Both the position numbers and the translations under genes were made by a program. Below are positions 28,815 to 36,656 of a stretch of DNA of 64,000 nt, in pieces. How positions within the stretch are numbered: position 1 is the first letter of the stretch; every line of letters begins with the position of its first letter. This stretch comes from Acidaminococcus sp050873445 (lineage in GTDB: Bacteria; Bacillota; Negativicutes; Acidaminococcales; Acidaminococcaceae). The notes beneath the pieces are model-generated. The model saw nothing but the letters and a program-made list of their open reading frames with translations, made no database searches and was not told where the DNA came from. Location of the stretch: positions 20,551 through 84,550 of the forward strand of contig NZ_JBNMIU010000002.1 in the NCBI RefSeq assembly GCF_050873445.1, written 5' to 3'.

Positions 28815-30272
28815 ATGAGTAAATCCACGAAAGATCTGCTCTGGCTGGTGATCTCCCTGGCAGCCGGATTTGCTGTGCGGCTGCTGCCGGCGCCTGCGCC
28901 TCTGACTCCCGAAGGCTTGGCGGTGCTGGGTATTTTCCTCAGTTCCCTGCTCATGTGGATCACCATTTCCATCGACTGGCCCAGTCTGATCACCATTTTC
29001 CTGCTGGGTTTTCTGCCCCATCTCGGCTTTGCAGGCACCTTGAAGGGGACTTTTGGGAACACCACCGTAGCCTTCCTGCTGTTTACCTTCATGCTGGTGT
29101 ATCCGCTGTCCAAGACCCATTTTGTCCGGCGCTGCACGGTGACCTTCATTACCAATGCCATTGCCCGGCGGGGCCCCTGGTCCTTTGTCAGCTTCCTGTT
29201 CTTCGCTGTCACGTTCATGGGCCTGTTTATTTCGCCCTCCGTGCTGTTCGTGGCCTTCATGCCCTTCCTGGAGGACATCTTCCAGGTGCTGGAACTGAAG
29301 AAGGGGAGCCCTTCTGCCAATATGATCATGCTGGGCACGGCCTTCTGCATCAGCCTGTCCTCGGGTATGACCGCTATCGGTCATGTGTGGCCCACCATGG
29401 CCATCGGCTACTACACAGCGGCTACCGGCCGGGATGTAAACCAGTTCCAGTATATGGCTATGGGCATCCCTACAGGGATTTTGCTGGTGGTCCTGCTGCT
29501 GCTGGTATTCAAATTCTTGTACCGTCCCGGCGACATCCATACCATTAATCCCCAGAAGGCCATGAGCCTGCGGGGGATGGTGCCCAAAGCGGATGCCCGG
29601 GAATGGATCATCCTGGGGACCATGGCGCTGGTGGTGCTGCTGTGGGTAGGACCCAGTCTGCTGAAGGGTGTCAACCCCGGTCTGTACAAGGTCATCAGCA
29701 AATGCACGACAGCCATGCCGCCTCTTCTGGGCTGCATCATCCTGTTCATCTGCCGGCACGATGGCAAGCCCATCATGGACTTTAAAGAAGTCATGACCAA
29801 GGGCGTTCTGTGGGCTTCCATCGTCATGACCGGCGCCGCTACCATGCTGGGTTCCGCTCTGACCCATAACGAGATGGGCATCAAGGCATGGCTCAGCGGG
29901 CTGCTGGCACCGGTAGCCAGTGGCCTGCCTGTGCTGGGACTGCTTCTGTTCTTCTTTGCCTGGTGCGTACTGGAAACCAACTTCTCTTCCAACATCGTCA
30001 CAACCACCGTGGTCAGCGCCGTGGCCCTGTCCGTGTGCCAGGCACTGCCTGCCGGGACCATTTCCGTGGGTGCCGTAGTGTGTCTGATCGGGTTCGGTGC
30101 AGGCATCTGCAACATGACTCCGGCCGGTCAGTCCACCATCAATACGGTGGCCATCGGGTCCGGCTGGACCAGTGCCCGGGATATGTTCGTATGGGGCGGC
30201 GTGTTCGCCGTACTGGCCATTCTGGCTATGACCTTCGTGGGCTACCCCATTGGGCATCTGATTTTGGGGTGA
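28815..30272 (+). CDS. SLC13/DASS family anion:Na+ symporter
   Basis: A 485-residue membrane transporter of the divalent anion:sodium symporter group, with about 11-12 hydrophobic segments. Duplicated features of the fold are visible: FGNTTVAFLLFTFML in the first half, and SSNIVTTTVVSAVALSVC plus NMTPAGQSTINTVAIGSG (the SNT-like Na+ site) in the second. Likely substrates are di- or tricarboxylates or an aromatic acid; the chorismate mutase gene 9 bp upstream hints at aromatic metabolism, but only by position. GGAGG precedes ATG 28815. Confidence 0.82.
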   Translation: MSKSTKDLLWLVISLAAGFAVRLLPAPAPLTPEGLAVLGIFLSSLLMWITISIDWPSLITIFLLGFLPHLGFAGTLKGTFGNTTVAFLLFTFMLVYPLSKTHFVRRCTVTFITNAIARRGPWSFVSFLFFAVTFMGLFISPSVLFVAFMPFLEDIFQVLELKKGSPSANMIMLGTAFCISLSSGMTAIGHVWPTMAIGYYTAATGRDVNQFQYMAMGIPTGILLVVLLLLVFKFLYRPGDIHTINPQKAMSLRGMVPKADAREWIILGTMALVVLLWVGPSLLKGVNPGLYKVISKCTTAMPPLLGCIILFICRHDGKPIMDFKEVMTKGVLWASIVMTGAATMLGSALTHNEMGIKAWLSGLLAPVASGLPVLGLLLFFFAWCVLETNFSSNIVTTTVVSAVALSVCQALPAGTISVGAVVCLIGFGAGICNMTPAGQSTINTVAIGSGWTSARDMFVWGGVFAVLAILAMTFVGYPIGHLILG

Positions 30273-30279
30273 TCATTCC

Positions 30280-31161
30280 ATGCATATCCGTCGAATTTGC
30301 TGTACGCTGCTCGTTCTGCTGGGCCTGTCCCTGGTAAAGACCGGGGCAGGGCAGCCGCTTCCAGGGGCTGAAGCTGTTGCGGCAGCCCAGGCCCATGATC
30401 ATCATGAACTGGCGGTAAGCCTGCGCCAGCTTGTGCAGCAGGATGATGCTCAGTATTCCGTTTATGTGGATTTCCTGGACGGTTCCCGGTCCCTGCTTTT
30501 TCAGAATCAGCAGGTCCGGTCCGCCAGCATGATCAAGGTGTTCATCCTGGCCACTGCCATGGAGAAAGAAGCCGATGGGCAGCTGGACGAGAGCCATGAA
30601 CTGGTGCTGCGGGATAATATGAAAGTGGGCGGTGCCGGGTCCCTGTGCGGCTGGGAGGATGGCAGCCGGATCACCATCAGGCAGTTGCTGTATAAGATGA
30701 TTACGGAAAGTGACAATACGGCTGCCAATATGCTGATCGACTATCTGGGTATGGGGCGGATCAACCAGTATATCCAGCAGCACGGGTACACCCAGACGAA
30801 ACTCCAGCGGAAGATGATGGATACGGAAGCAGTGCGGGAGGGACGGGAAAATCTGACCAGTGCCCGTGATCTGGGTATCTTCTTCAGCCGGCTGTACCAC
30901 AGGCAGTGCGTCAGACCGGACCTGGACCAGAAGATGATCGATATCCTGCTGGATCAGGAGGATACGGATGTACTGCCGGCCGCCTGTCCGGGCAGCCGGG
31001 TGGCCCACAAGACCGGCGAGCTGGACCATCTGTACCACGACGGAGGCATCGTGTACGGGCCCGGTCACAACCGGGTCATCGTCATTTTGACCGAAAACCA
31101 GGATGATGCCGGTCTGACGCTGAAGCTCATGAAAGAGATTGCGGCCAGGGCGGAGAAATAA
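30280..31161 (+). CDS. Secreted class A beta-lactamase-like serine hydrolase
   Basis: A 293-residue protein with an N-terminal signal peptide (about 1-24) and a class A beta-lactamase/transpeptidase fold. It has SxxK at 83-86 (SMIK), SDN at 144-146 and KTG at 244-246. The omega-loop glutamate is uncertain: Glu183 in MMDTEAVREG is the best candidate, but the classical ExxLN is absent. Such Beta-lactamase2 proteins are often not resistance enzymes, so no resistance phenotype is claimed. It differs from the ACI-1 type known in Acidaminococcus. The start follows the transporter stop by 7 bp, with GGGGTGA as site. Confidence 0.75.
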   Translation: MHIRRICCTLLVLLGLSLVKTGAGQPLPGAEAVAAAQAHDHHELAVSLRQLVQQDDAQYSVYVDFLDGSRSLLFQNQQVRSASMIKVFILATAMEKEADGQLDESHELVLRDNMKVGGAGSLCGWEDGSRITIRQLLYKMITESDNTAANMLIDYLGMGRINQYIQQHGYTQTKLQRKMMDTEAVREGRENLTSARDLGIFFSRLYHRQCVRPDLDQKMIDILLDQEDTDVLPAACPGSRVAHKTGELDHLYHDGGIVYGPGHNRVIVILTENQDDAGLTLKLMKEIAARAEK

Positions 31162-31212
31162 CGAATGACTGATTTTCCAGATGGCTTTCTTCTGGATTCC
31201 TTTATAAAATTT

Positions 31213-31262
31213 GCTAAAATTAGAAAGAAACCAAAGGAATCTTTCTAATTTTAGCTTTTTTT
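31213..31262 (+). terminator. Strong terminator after the chorismate mutase operon
   Basis: Perfect 16-bp stem (31213-31228 with 31240-31255, GCTAAAATTAGAAAGA and complement), 11-nt loop, then T7. Confidence 0.9.
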
Positions 31263-31284
31263 ATAAAGAAAGAAGGAAAATCGG

Positions 31285-31694
31285 ATGTCCTATCTTTCTC
31301 TGTACAAACTGTATTACCAGAATCCAGCCGATTATGAAGCAATTTACCAGAAACGTTTCACTTCTCCTTGATGACCTGTGCCGACAGCTGATTGCCCGGG
31401 CATTTGACGAGAACACTGGAGCTGCTCCGGCAGGAACTGAGGATGCTGCAGAAAGACAGAGCATGGCTCAAAGAGAAGAATATTCAAGATGCAGTTGCCT
31501 CTTCCCTTACGGAACTGCTGCTGGAAGCCACTCTCTTCGGCGGGGAGGGACTGACCATGGAACAGCTCTGTGAACAGAGCGGAAAGAGCCGGATGACCGT
31601 CCAGAAGCGGCTGGATGCATTGCCGGAGGGCATCCTTACCAGAGAAAAGAATGGCAAAGCCTGGGTTTATAAGATTGCCAGAGAAACAAGATAG
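31285..31694 (+). pseudogene. Decayed gene with winged-helix C-terminus
   Basis: An ATG at 31285 with GAAGGAAAA upstream opens a frame (MSYLSLYKLYYQNPADYEAI, continuing to RFTSP) that stops after 28 codons at TGATGA. A different frame, opening after a stop at 31389-31391, encodes about 100 residues (31392-31694). These comprise a helical stretch (TRTLELLRQELRMLQKD) and a winged helix (GLTMEQLCEQSGKSRMTVQK). Together they look like the two ends of one protein, possibly a Fic-type or regulatory protein, that lost its middle through deletion and frameshift. Alternatively the second frame is a small genuine DNA-binding protein starting at TTG 31392. Family assignment is a guess. Confidence 0.35.
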
Positions 31695-31747
31695 AGTATA
31701 ATACCCATAGAACTTTTTCATCAGCCATGCAATGGGAGGGATATCCT

Positions 31748-34582
31748 GTGTTTTGTATGAATTGTGGAACCAAATTGCCGGATAATGCTAAATTCTGTTT
31801 CAACTGCGGAGCGAAAATGCCGGAAATGCCAGGAAATGCACCGACGGCTCCGGTACCGACCAAGCCTGCACCGTCAGCCGCCGAAAATTCACAGCTGGAT
31901 GAGCCAGAAGTGGAGAGCAGACATTTCACTATTTTGGGACAGTATGAGGTCAATCTGCCCTGGGCTACAGCCCTGCAGAACCAGCTTTGGAAGCCGTTCA
32001 ATGCAGAAGGGACAAAAGCGGCTTTCAGCGTAAAATATCGAGTCCAGGATCTGATCAGGGACAAGGGCGTGGAAGACCCGGTAGATTTTTCTTCCCAACT
32101 GCTGGATGTCTGCATTTCGGTCTGCGATCCCCTGTTTGAACATGCAGTGGATCTGCTGAATGAGTATGGAATCGATTATGTGGCAAAAGATGACTTATGG
32201 GAAAAATTATCCCCCAATGTGGCGGCAACGGAGCTGATGCAGGCCTGGCAGGAGGATAAAGAAGCCATTGCACAGTATAGAGATTCCCTGGTACAGGAAA
32301 AACAGGCTGACAAGGCGAACTGGCAGGGCGGCGGTTTCGGCGTCACCGGGGCAATCAAGGGGGCTATCGAGGCCAGGATGCTGAATTCTGTCCAGGATGC
32401 TTTCAGTTCTCTGGGACGCACCATTACGGGCAATACGTATTCGGGCCGACTGAAACGTTTCATCGCCGACCGTGGCAGCAAACGGGATTACCCGGAAATG
32501 GCCTGTGATTTCATCGACCAGATCTGCCGTCTTGATCTGTTCAATGAGGTCTGGCATATCCTGAACGAAAATGGGAAAATGCCGGAATGCGAGTATGAAA
32601 CGGAGAAAGCACGCAGCAAACAGAAAAACCTGGTGGAACGATATGCGGCTCATAAAATCACCCGGGAACAGCTGATGGAAGGTTTTTGTGAATGTCTGGA
32701 AATTACCGGAGATGCAAACGACGTCTATCAGAATCTGCTGATTGTATCCCCTGATGCCGGACCGGATGTATTCCGGATGGCAGAAGCGGATGGGGGAGCT
32801 TTGGCACTGGCACTCTGGGTCTGGAACCGGTATCAGAACCAGGATAAGGTACGGAGCTTCCAGTTCCCGGACTGGGTCCCCGCCAATATCCGGAAGGTAT
32901 TCTATCCGGTCATCCAGCCGGATATGTTGCTGGCACTGTTCATCCAGCTGCGAGATATGCCGGAGCACTTCTCTCCGGAAACCGGACGGACAGCGGTTGC
33001 ACTGACAGCGGGGACGTATACTCTCCCGGACTTTATTGAGCATGTCGAGCTCTGGGGTATGGATCCCCAGGTGGAAGTGACCTGGGACGGAGCCAGAACC
33101 AGGGACTGGTCCGCACAGGATGTCCATTTCCATCTGGTGGGTTTTCAACGGGATGCAAAGGAATGGGCTGACCAGCAGAAGAAAATTGACCTGCAGCAGG
33201 CACGGGAAGCTATGGCCGCCGGCGACCAGGAAACGGCTTTGGAAGCTTTTAGCAGGGCTCAGGAATGGGGAAGCGCTGAGGCGGCATACCAGGCCGGGCT
33301 GCTCTATCAGCAGCAGGGGAATCTGGAAGCTGCGGAATGGGCTTTTGCAGAAGGGGCTGTCCTGGGCAGTGGCGACGCTGCCTGGCAGCAGGTGCTGTTG
33401 TTGAAACAGATGAATAACGGGAAGCAGAGCCCTGTCTATTTAAAAATGGCTGCAGAAGCCGGGAAAAAGCTGGAGGCGCAGGGAAAATACGAAGAAGCCA
33501 TTCGCTGGTACGAAAAAGAAGCAGCCGAGAAGGACGGTACTGCCTGTCTTTATCTAGGACGGCTGGCGGAAAACGGTAAAGGCATGGAAAAGAATGAAGC
33601 CAAAGCCTTGGAATGGTACGAAAAGGCCCTGGATTACGGCTGTGTTGAAGCAAAAGAAGCGCTGCTCGAATTGTCCTGCCGGAAGGCGGAAAGCGCAAAA
33701 GCGAAGGCCGGGAGCGCAACTGGAGAAGAGGCCCTGCAGGCAAGGATGGAAGCTCTGGAGGATTACCGGAAGGCATGGAAACAGGGTCGGGCAGAGGCTG
33801 CCGATTCCATGATTGCTCTGGAGCTGGAGCAGGGCAAAGCGTACTGTGAAGCCCGGCAGGAAGAGAAAGCCCTTCCCCTGTACGAAGAAGCAGTGGAGCT
33901 GGGGAGTACGGACGCCATTCTGGAGGCAGGAAGGCTTTGCGGGAATCCGGGCCTGAAGACCTACAATTTCCCGGCTGCCAGACGCTGGTACCAGAAGGCC
34001 ATCCAGGAGGCCTCACAGCCGGAATCTGTCCGGAAAGAATGGGATGTCTGCAAGGCAAAGGTACCGCTGCCTGATCGGGTAGCCTGTCTGGTGGCTGCAA
34101 TCCCCCTGGAAATCAATGATACATTTTACTATGGAATTGGCAAGCTGGACGGCCCTCTGGAAAACGCAATGAAGGCTTATGGCAATGCAGAGGGCGTCGA
34201 TGCCAGCCAGGTTGTCCTGCTCTGTGATGCTTCTCATTCTTTCCTGTGGGGAAAGGGAAAGACGGGACTCCTGATCACCAGGGACGGGATGTTGTACAGT
34301 TCCCGGGGCCTGCGGGTTTCTCTGGGGATACTGCCTCCTCTGATCTATGATGAAAATGCGCAGCTGGTGGAACCGGACTCCGGCACTGTTGTGTTGAAAT
34401 TCTTCAATCAGGACAAGGATGATAAGGCTTTCTGCGACCTGCTGAACGAAATCGTCCTGGTTTCCAAAGCAGCGCAGGAACAGGAGCCGCCCGCAGGTGG
34501 AAACGCCCATTGTCCCCAATGCGGTGCTCTGGTAAAGCCCGGGAGTAAGTTCTGCGGCCAATGTGGCTGTCAATTACAATAA
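31748..34582 (+). CDS. Large protein bracketed by two zinc ribbons, with Sel1/TPR-like repeats
   Basis: A 944-residue soluble protein of unknown function. N-terminal zinc ribbon: Cys3, Cys6, Cys17, Cys20 (MFCMNCGTKLPDNAKFCFNC). Residues about 30-480 are a unique, mostly helical region. Residues about 480-760 are Sel1/TPR-like helical repeats (QETALEAFSRAQEWGSAEAA; EEAIRWYEKEAAEKDGTACL). Residues about 790-905 resemble the PH-like modules of bacterial stress proteins (GKTGLLITRDGMLYSSRG). C-terminal zinc ribbon: Cys922, Cys925, Cys936, Cys939. GTG 31748 is preferred because GGGAGGG (31734-31740) is 7 bp upstream and the protein then begins directly with the ribbon; ATG 31727 overlaps that site. 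It may assemble with partners through repeats and ribbons. The membrane protein gene that follows could be its partner. Confidence 0.7.
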   Translation: MFCMNCGTKLPDNAKFCFNCGAKMPEMPGNAPTAPVPTKPAPSAAENSQLDEPEVESRHFTILGQYEVNLPWATALQNQLWKPFNAEGTKAAFSVKYRVQDLIRDKGVEDPVDFSSQLLDVCISVCDPLFEHAVDLLNEYGIDYVAKDDLWEKLSPNVAATELMQAWQEDKEAIAQYRDSLVQEKQADKANWQGGGFGVTGAIKGAIEARMLNSVQDAFSSLGRTITGNTYSGRLKRFIADRGSKRDYPEMACDFIDQICRLDLFNEVWHILNENGKMPECEYETEKARSKQKNLVERYAAHKITREQLMEGFCECLEITGDANDVYQNLLIVSPDAGPDVFRMAEADGGALALALWVWNRYQNQDKVRSFQFPDWVPANIRKVFYPVIQPDMLLALFIQLRDMPEHFSPETGRTAVALTAGTYTLPDFIEHVELWGMDPQVEVTWDGARTRDWSAQDVHFHLVGFQRDAKEWADQQKKIDLQQAREAMAAGDQETALEAFSRAQEWGSAEAAYQAGLLYQQQGNLEAAEWAFAEGAVLGSGDAAWQQVLLLKQMNNGKQSPVYLKMAAEAGKKLEAQGKYEEAIRWYEKEAAEKDGTACLYLGRLAENGKGMEKNEAKALEWYEKALDYGCVEAKEALLELSCRKAESAKAKAGSATGEEALQARMEALEDYRKAWKQGRAEAADSMIALELEQGKAYCEARQEEKALPLYEEAVELGSTDAILEAGRLCGNPGLKTYNFPAARRWYQKAIQEASQPESVRKEWDVCKAKVPLPDRVACLVAAIPLEINDTFYYGIGKLDGPLENAMKAYGNAEGVDASQVVLLCDASHSFLWGKGKTGLLITRDGMLYSSRGLRVSLGILPPLIYDENAQLVEPDSGTVVLKFFNQDKDDKAFCDLLNEIVLVSKAAQEQEPPAGGNAHCPQCGALVKPGSKFCGQCGCQLQ

Positions 34583-34601
34583 TATCCAAACGAGGTCTGC
34601 T

Positions 34602-34973
34602 ATGGAATTTTTTATTTTCGTACTGTTATTGTCCGTCATTTCTTTCTGCGTGGTCATCCTTTGCTATGGCCTGGCACTGAAATTCTTCCACGGGTCCAAG
34701 GTGGCCCAGTGGATCATCACCCCTCTGGCCGTGGTGGGGTGGAACTTCCTGGTGATTACCGCTGGCGGCATTGCCCGGCCCATACTGGGAACCCTGCCCA
34801 TTGTGGCCGTGGCAGGTATGCTCCTCTATGCCAAATTCAAGTACAGCGAGCCAGCGCCCACTCCTATGGAACTGGCCAGAAAGCAGAACGGACAGAAAAT
34901 GAAATCCCATAAGGCGATCCAGAAGCACCCCAAGCGGGAAACAGGACGCAATTCAAAAAAATCGAAAAAATAA
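34602..34973 (+). CDS. Small membrane protein with basic tail
   Basis: A 123-residue protein with three hydrophobic segments: about 3-25 (FFIFVLLLSVISFCVVILCY), 35-58 (IITPLAVVGWNFLVITAGGI) and 60-78. A strongly basic C-terminal tail follows (KSHKAIQKHPKRETGRNSKK). It starts 19 bp after the zinc-ribbon gene (site CGAGG before ATG 34602), so the two are probably co-expressed. No family recognised; the tail could bind lipids, nucleic acid or the acidic partner. Confidence 0.6.
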   Translation: MEFFIFVLLLSVISFCVVILCYGLALKFFHGSKVAQWIITPLAVVGWNFLVITAGGIARPILGTLPIVAVAGMLLYAKFKYSEPAPTPMELARKQNGQKMKSHKAIQKHPKRETGRNSKKSKK

Positions 34974-35034
34974 GAAGGGATTTCCCCCTCTGAAAGCGAA
35001 TACATTCTATAAAGGAATATGGAGGAGGGATGAT

Positions 35035-35475
35035 ATGATGTTCCAAAAAATCTTAGTACCGGTGGATGGGTCCGAAACTTCCTGGAAGGCCCTGGAAACT
35101 GCCAGGTCCCTGGCTGAAAAGTACGAAGGCAGCTTGATTGTGACCAATGTGATGGTTCCATATGGGGCAGGCAATCTGCTGCAGATGTCCCTGGACCAGA
35201 CCCTGATCGACCAGAATAACGCAGCCATGAAGAAGGCTGGTTATGCGACTTTGGATCTGGCCAAGGAAAAACTGGCCGGATACAAGGGAGAAGCAGAATA
35301 TAAAGAAGCAATCGGCAACCCGGCCGAACAGATCCTGGAGCTGTGCAATGCTGAAAAGTGTGATACCATTGTCATTGGCAGCCGGGGCTTGAGCGGCGTG
35401 GAAGAATTTCTGCTGGGCAGCGTCAGCAGCAAGGTTTCCCAATATGCAAAAGTGCCGGTGGTAGTAGTGAAATAG
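35035..35475 (+). CDS. Universal stress protein (UspA family), copy 1
   Basis: A 146-residue UspA-fold protein. It has the N-terminal KILVPVDGSETSWKALETA and the ATP-binding G-x2-G-x9-G-S motif in GSRGLSGVEEFLLGSVSSKV near residue 120, so ATP binding is expected. GGAGGAGGG precedes ATG 35035. It is almost identical to copy 2 at both ends, indicating recent duplication. Role inferred: survival under starvation or membrane stress. Confidence 0.92.
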   Translation: MMFQKILVPVDGSETSWKALETARSLAEKYEGSLIVTNVMVPYGAGNLLQMSLDQTLIDQNNAAMKKAGYATLDLAKEKLAGYKGEAEYKEAIGNPAEQILELCNAEKCDTIVIGSRGLSGVEEFLLGSVSSKVSQYAKVPVVVVK

Positions 35476-35479
35476 CGGA

Positions 35480-35516
35480 AGAAGAGGCTGTGAAGGAATC
35501 GTTCACAGCCTCTTCT
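35480..35516 (+). terminator. Terminator after universal stress gene 1
   Basis: Perfect 15-bp stem AGAAGAGGCTGTGAA with its complement (35480-35494, 35502-35516). Member of the GGCTGTG family. Confidence 0.9.
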
Positions 35517-35697
35517 TATCTCTGGTTTCCAGATTCCGGCTGAAGGAATTCTTTCTGCGGGCATTTGTCTGGGGGAAAAAGCTGTCCAGTAAACGAATTA
35601 AAATTTTTTTTTATTCACAGCAGGAATTTACATTCTCTTGTCGAATACTATCAATAAGAATCAGAATACTGTAAAGTATCCCCTTGGAGGTGGTTGT

Positions 35698-36135
35698 ATG
35701 TTTGAGAAAATCTTAGTACCGGTGGATGGGTCTGAAACGTCCTGGCGGGCTCTGGCAGAAGCCCGGGAACTGGCAGAAGCATTTAAAGGCGAACTGCTGG
35801 TGATCAACGTAATCCAGCCCTATAATAATTCAGCCATGTTGGTGGTGCCTCTGGATCAGGCAACCATCAACCAGGGCAACAACGAATTGACCAAAATCGG
35901 CAATAGCGTGCTGGATACTGCACGGGAAAAGCTGAAGGATTTCAAGGGCAAGAAGGATTTTGATCTGGAAGTGGGTCATCCTTCTGAACGGGTGCTGGCT
36001 GTCTGCAAGGAAAAGAAATGCACGGCCATCGTCATCGGCAGCCGGGGCCTGAGCGGCATTGCGGAATTCTTCCTGGGCAGTGTGAGCAGCAAGGTTTCCC
36101 AATACGCCGATGTCCCTGTACTGATCGTAAAATAA
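35698..36135 (+). CDS. Universal stress protein (UspA family), copy 2
   Basis: A 145-residue paralogue of the preceding gene. The first 14 codons and the GSRGLSGIAEFFLGSVSSKV region are nearly the same as copy 1, while the middle has diverged. The ATP motif is intact. GGAGG lies before ATG 35698; the open frame from 35638 is not used. It has a separate AT-rich upstream region (35585-35640), so it is probably transcribed independently of copy 1 and together with copy 3. Confidence 0.92.
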   Translation: MFEKILVPVDGSETSWRALAEARELAEAFKGELLVINVIQPYNNSAMLVVPLDQATINQGNNELTKIGNSVLDTAREKLKDFKGKKDFDLEVGHPSERVLAVCKEKKCTAIVIGSRGLSGIAEFFLGSVSSKVSQYADVPVLIVK

Positions 36136-36171
36136 CAGAGAGCGGATCCCTGGAAGCAAGGAGGAGAGCTT

Positions 36172-36606
36172 ATGATCAACAAAATTTTGGTACCAGTGGA
36201 TGGATCGAAGATTGCACTGCGGGCATTGGAATTTGCCATGGAAATCGGACGCAAATTTGCTTCCCAGATCCTGGTGGTCAACATTGATGTGCCCTACGAT
36301 TTGAGCCGCATCAAACCTCCTCACAAGGACAAAAACGGCAACGTCATCCCGCCGGAAGTGACGGTGCCCACGCCAATCGAAGAAGCCAAGAAGGTGGCTG
36401 AGAAAGTTTCCTATACTGCCATCAGTTTCAAGAAAGTGGTGGACATCGACCCGGCTGAACGGATCTGCGCCGAAGCAGAAAAGGACGATGTAGACCTGAT
36501 TGTCATGGGGAACCGGGGCATGGGTGTGCTGGCCGGGTTCTTCCTGGGCAGCGTCAGCACAAAAGTATCCCAGAGTGCCCATTGCCCGGTGACCATTGTA
36601 AAATAA
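36172..36606 (+). CDS. Universal stress protein (UspA family), copy 3
   Basis: A 144-residue, more distant paralogue. KILVPVDGSKIALRALEFAM and the ATP motif GNRGMGVLAGFFLGSVSTKV are present. A loop (RIKPPHKDKNGNVIPPEVTV) not found in copies 1 and 2 replaces the dimer-side segment. AAGGAGG precedes ATG 36172. Confidence 0.92.
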   Translation: MINKILVPVDGSKIALRALEFAMEIGRKFASQILVVNIDVPYDLSRIKPPHKDKNGNVIPPEVTVPTPIEEAKKVAEKVSYTAISFKKVVDIDPAERICAEAEKDDVDLIVMGNRGMGVLAGFFLGSVSTKVSQSAHCPVTIVK

Positions 36607-36623
36607 GCAATCTTCTACCCGCC

Positions 36624-36656
36624 AAAAAAGGTGCCGCAACCGCGGCACCTTTTTTA
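36624..36656. terminator. Bidirectional terminator between stress protein and nhaC-like genes
   Basis: AAAAAAGGTGCCGC pairs with GCGGCACCTTTTTT around a four-base loop. It serves the plus-strand stress genes and the converging minus-strand antiporter gene, whose stop codon it touches. Confidence 0.9.

Noticed and set aside
30280..31161. Annotation as an antibiotic-resistance beta-lactamase such as ACI-1
   Set aside because: Only the three generic motifs are shared; the omega loop is atypical and the genomic context is metabolic.
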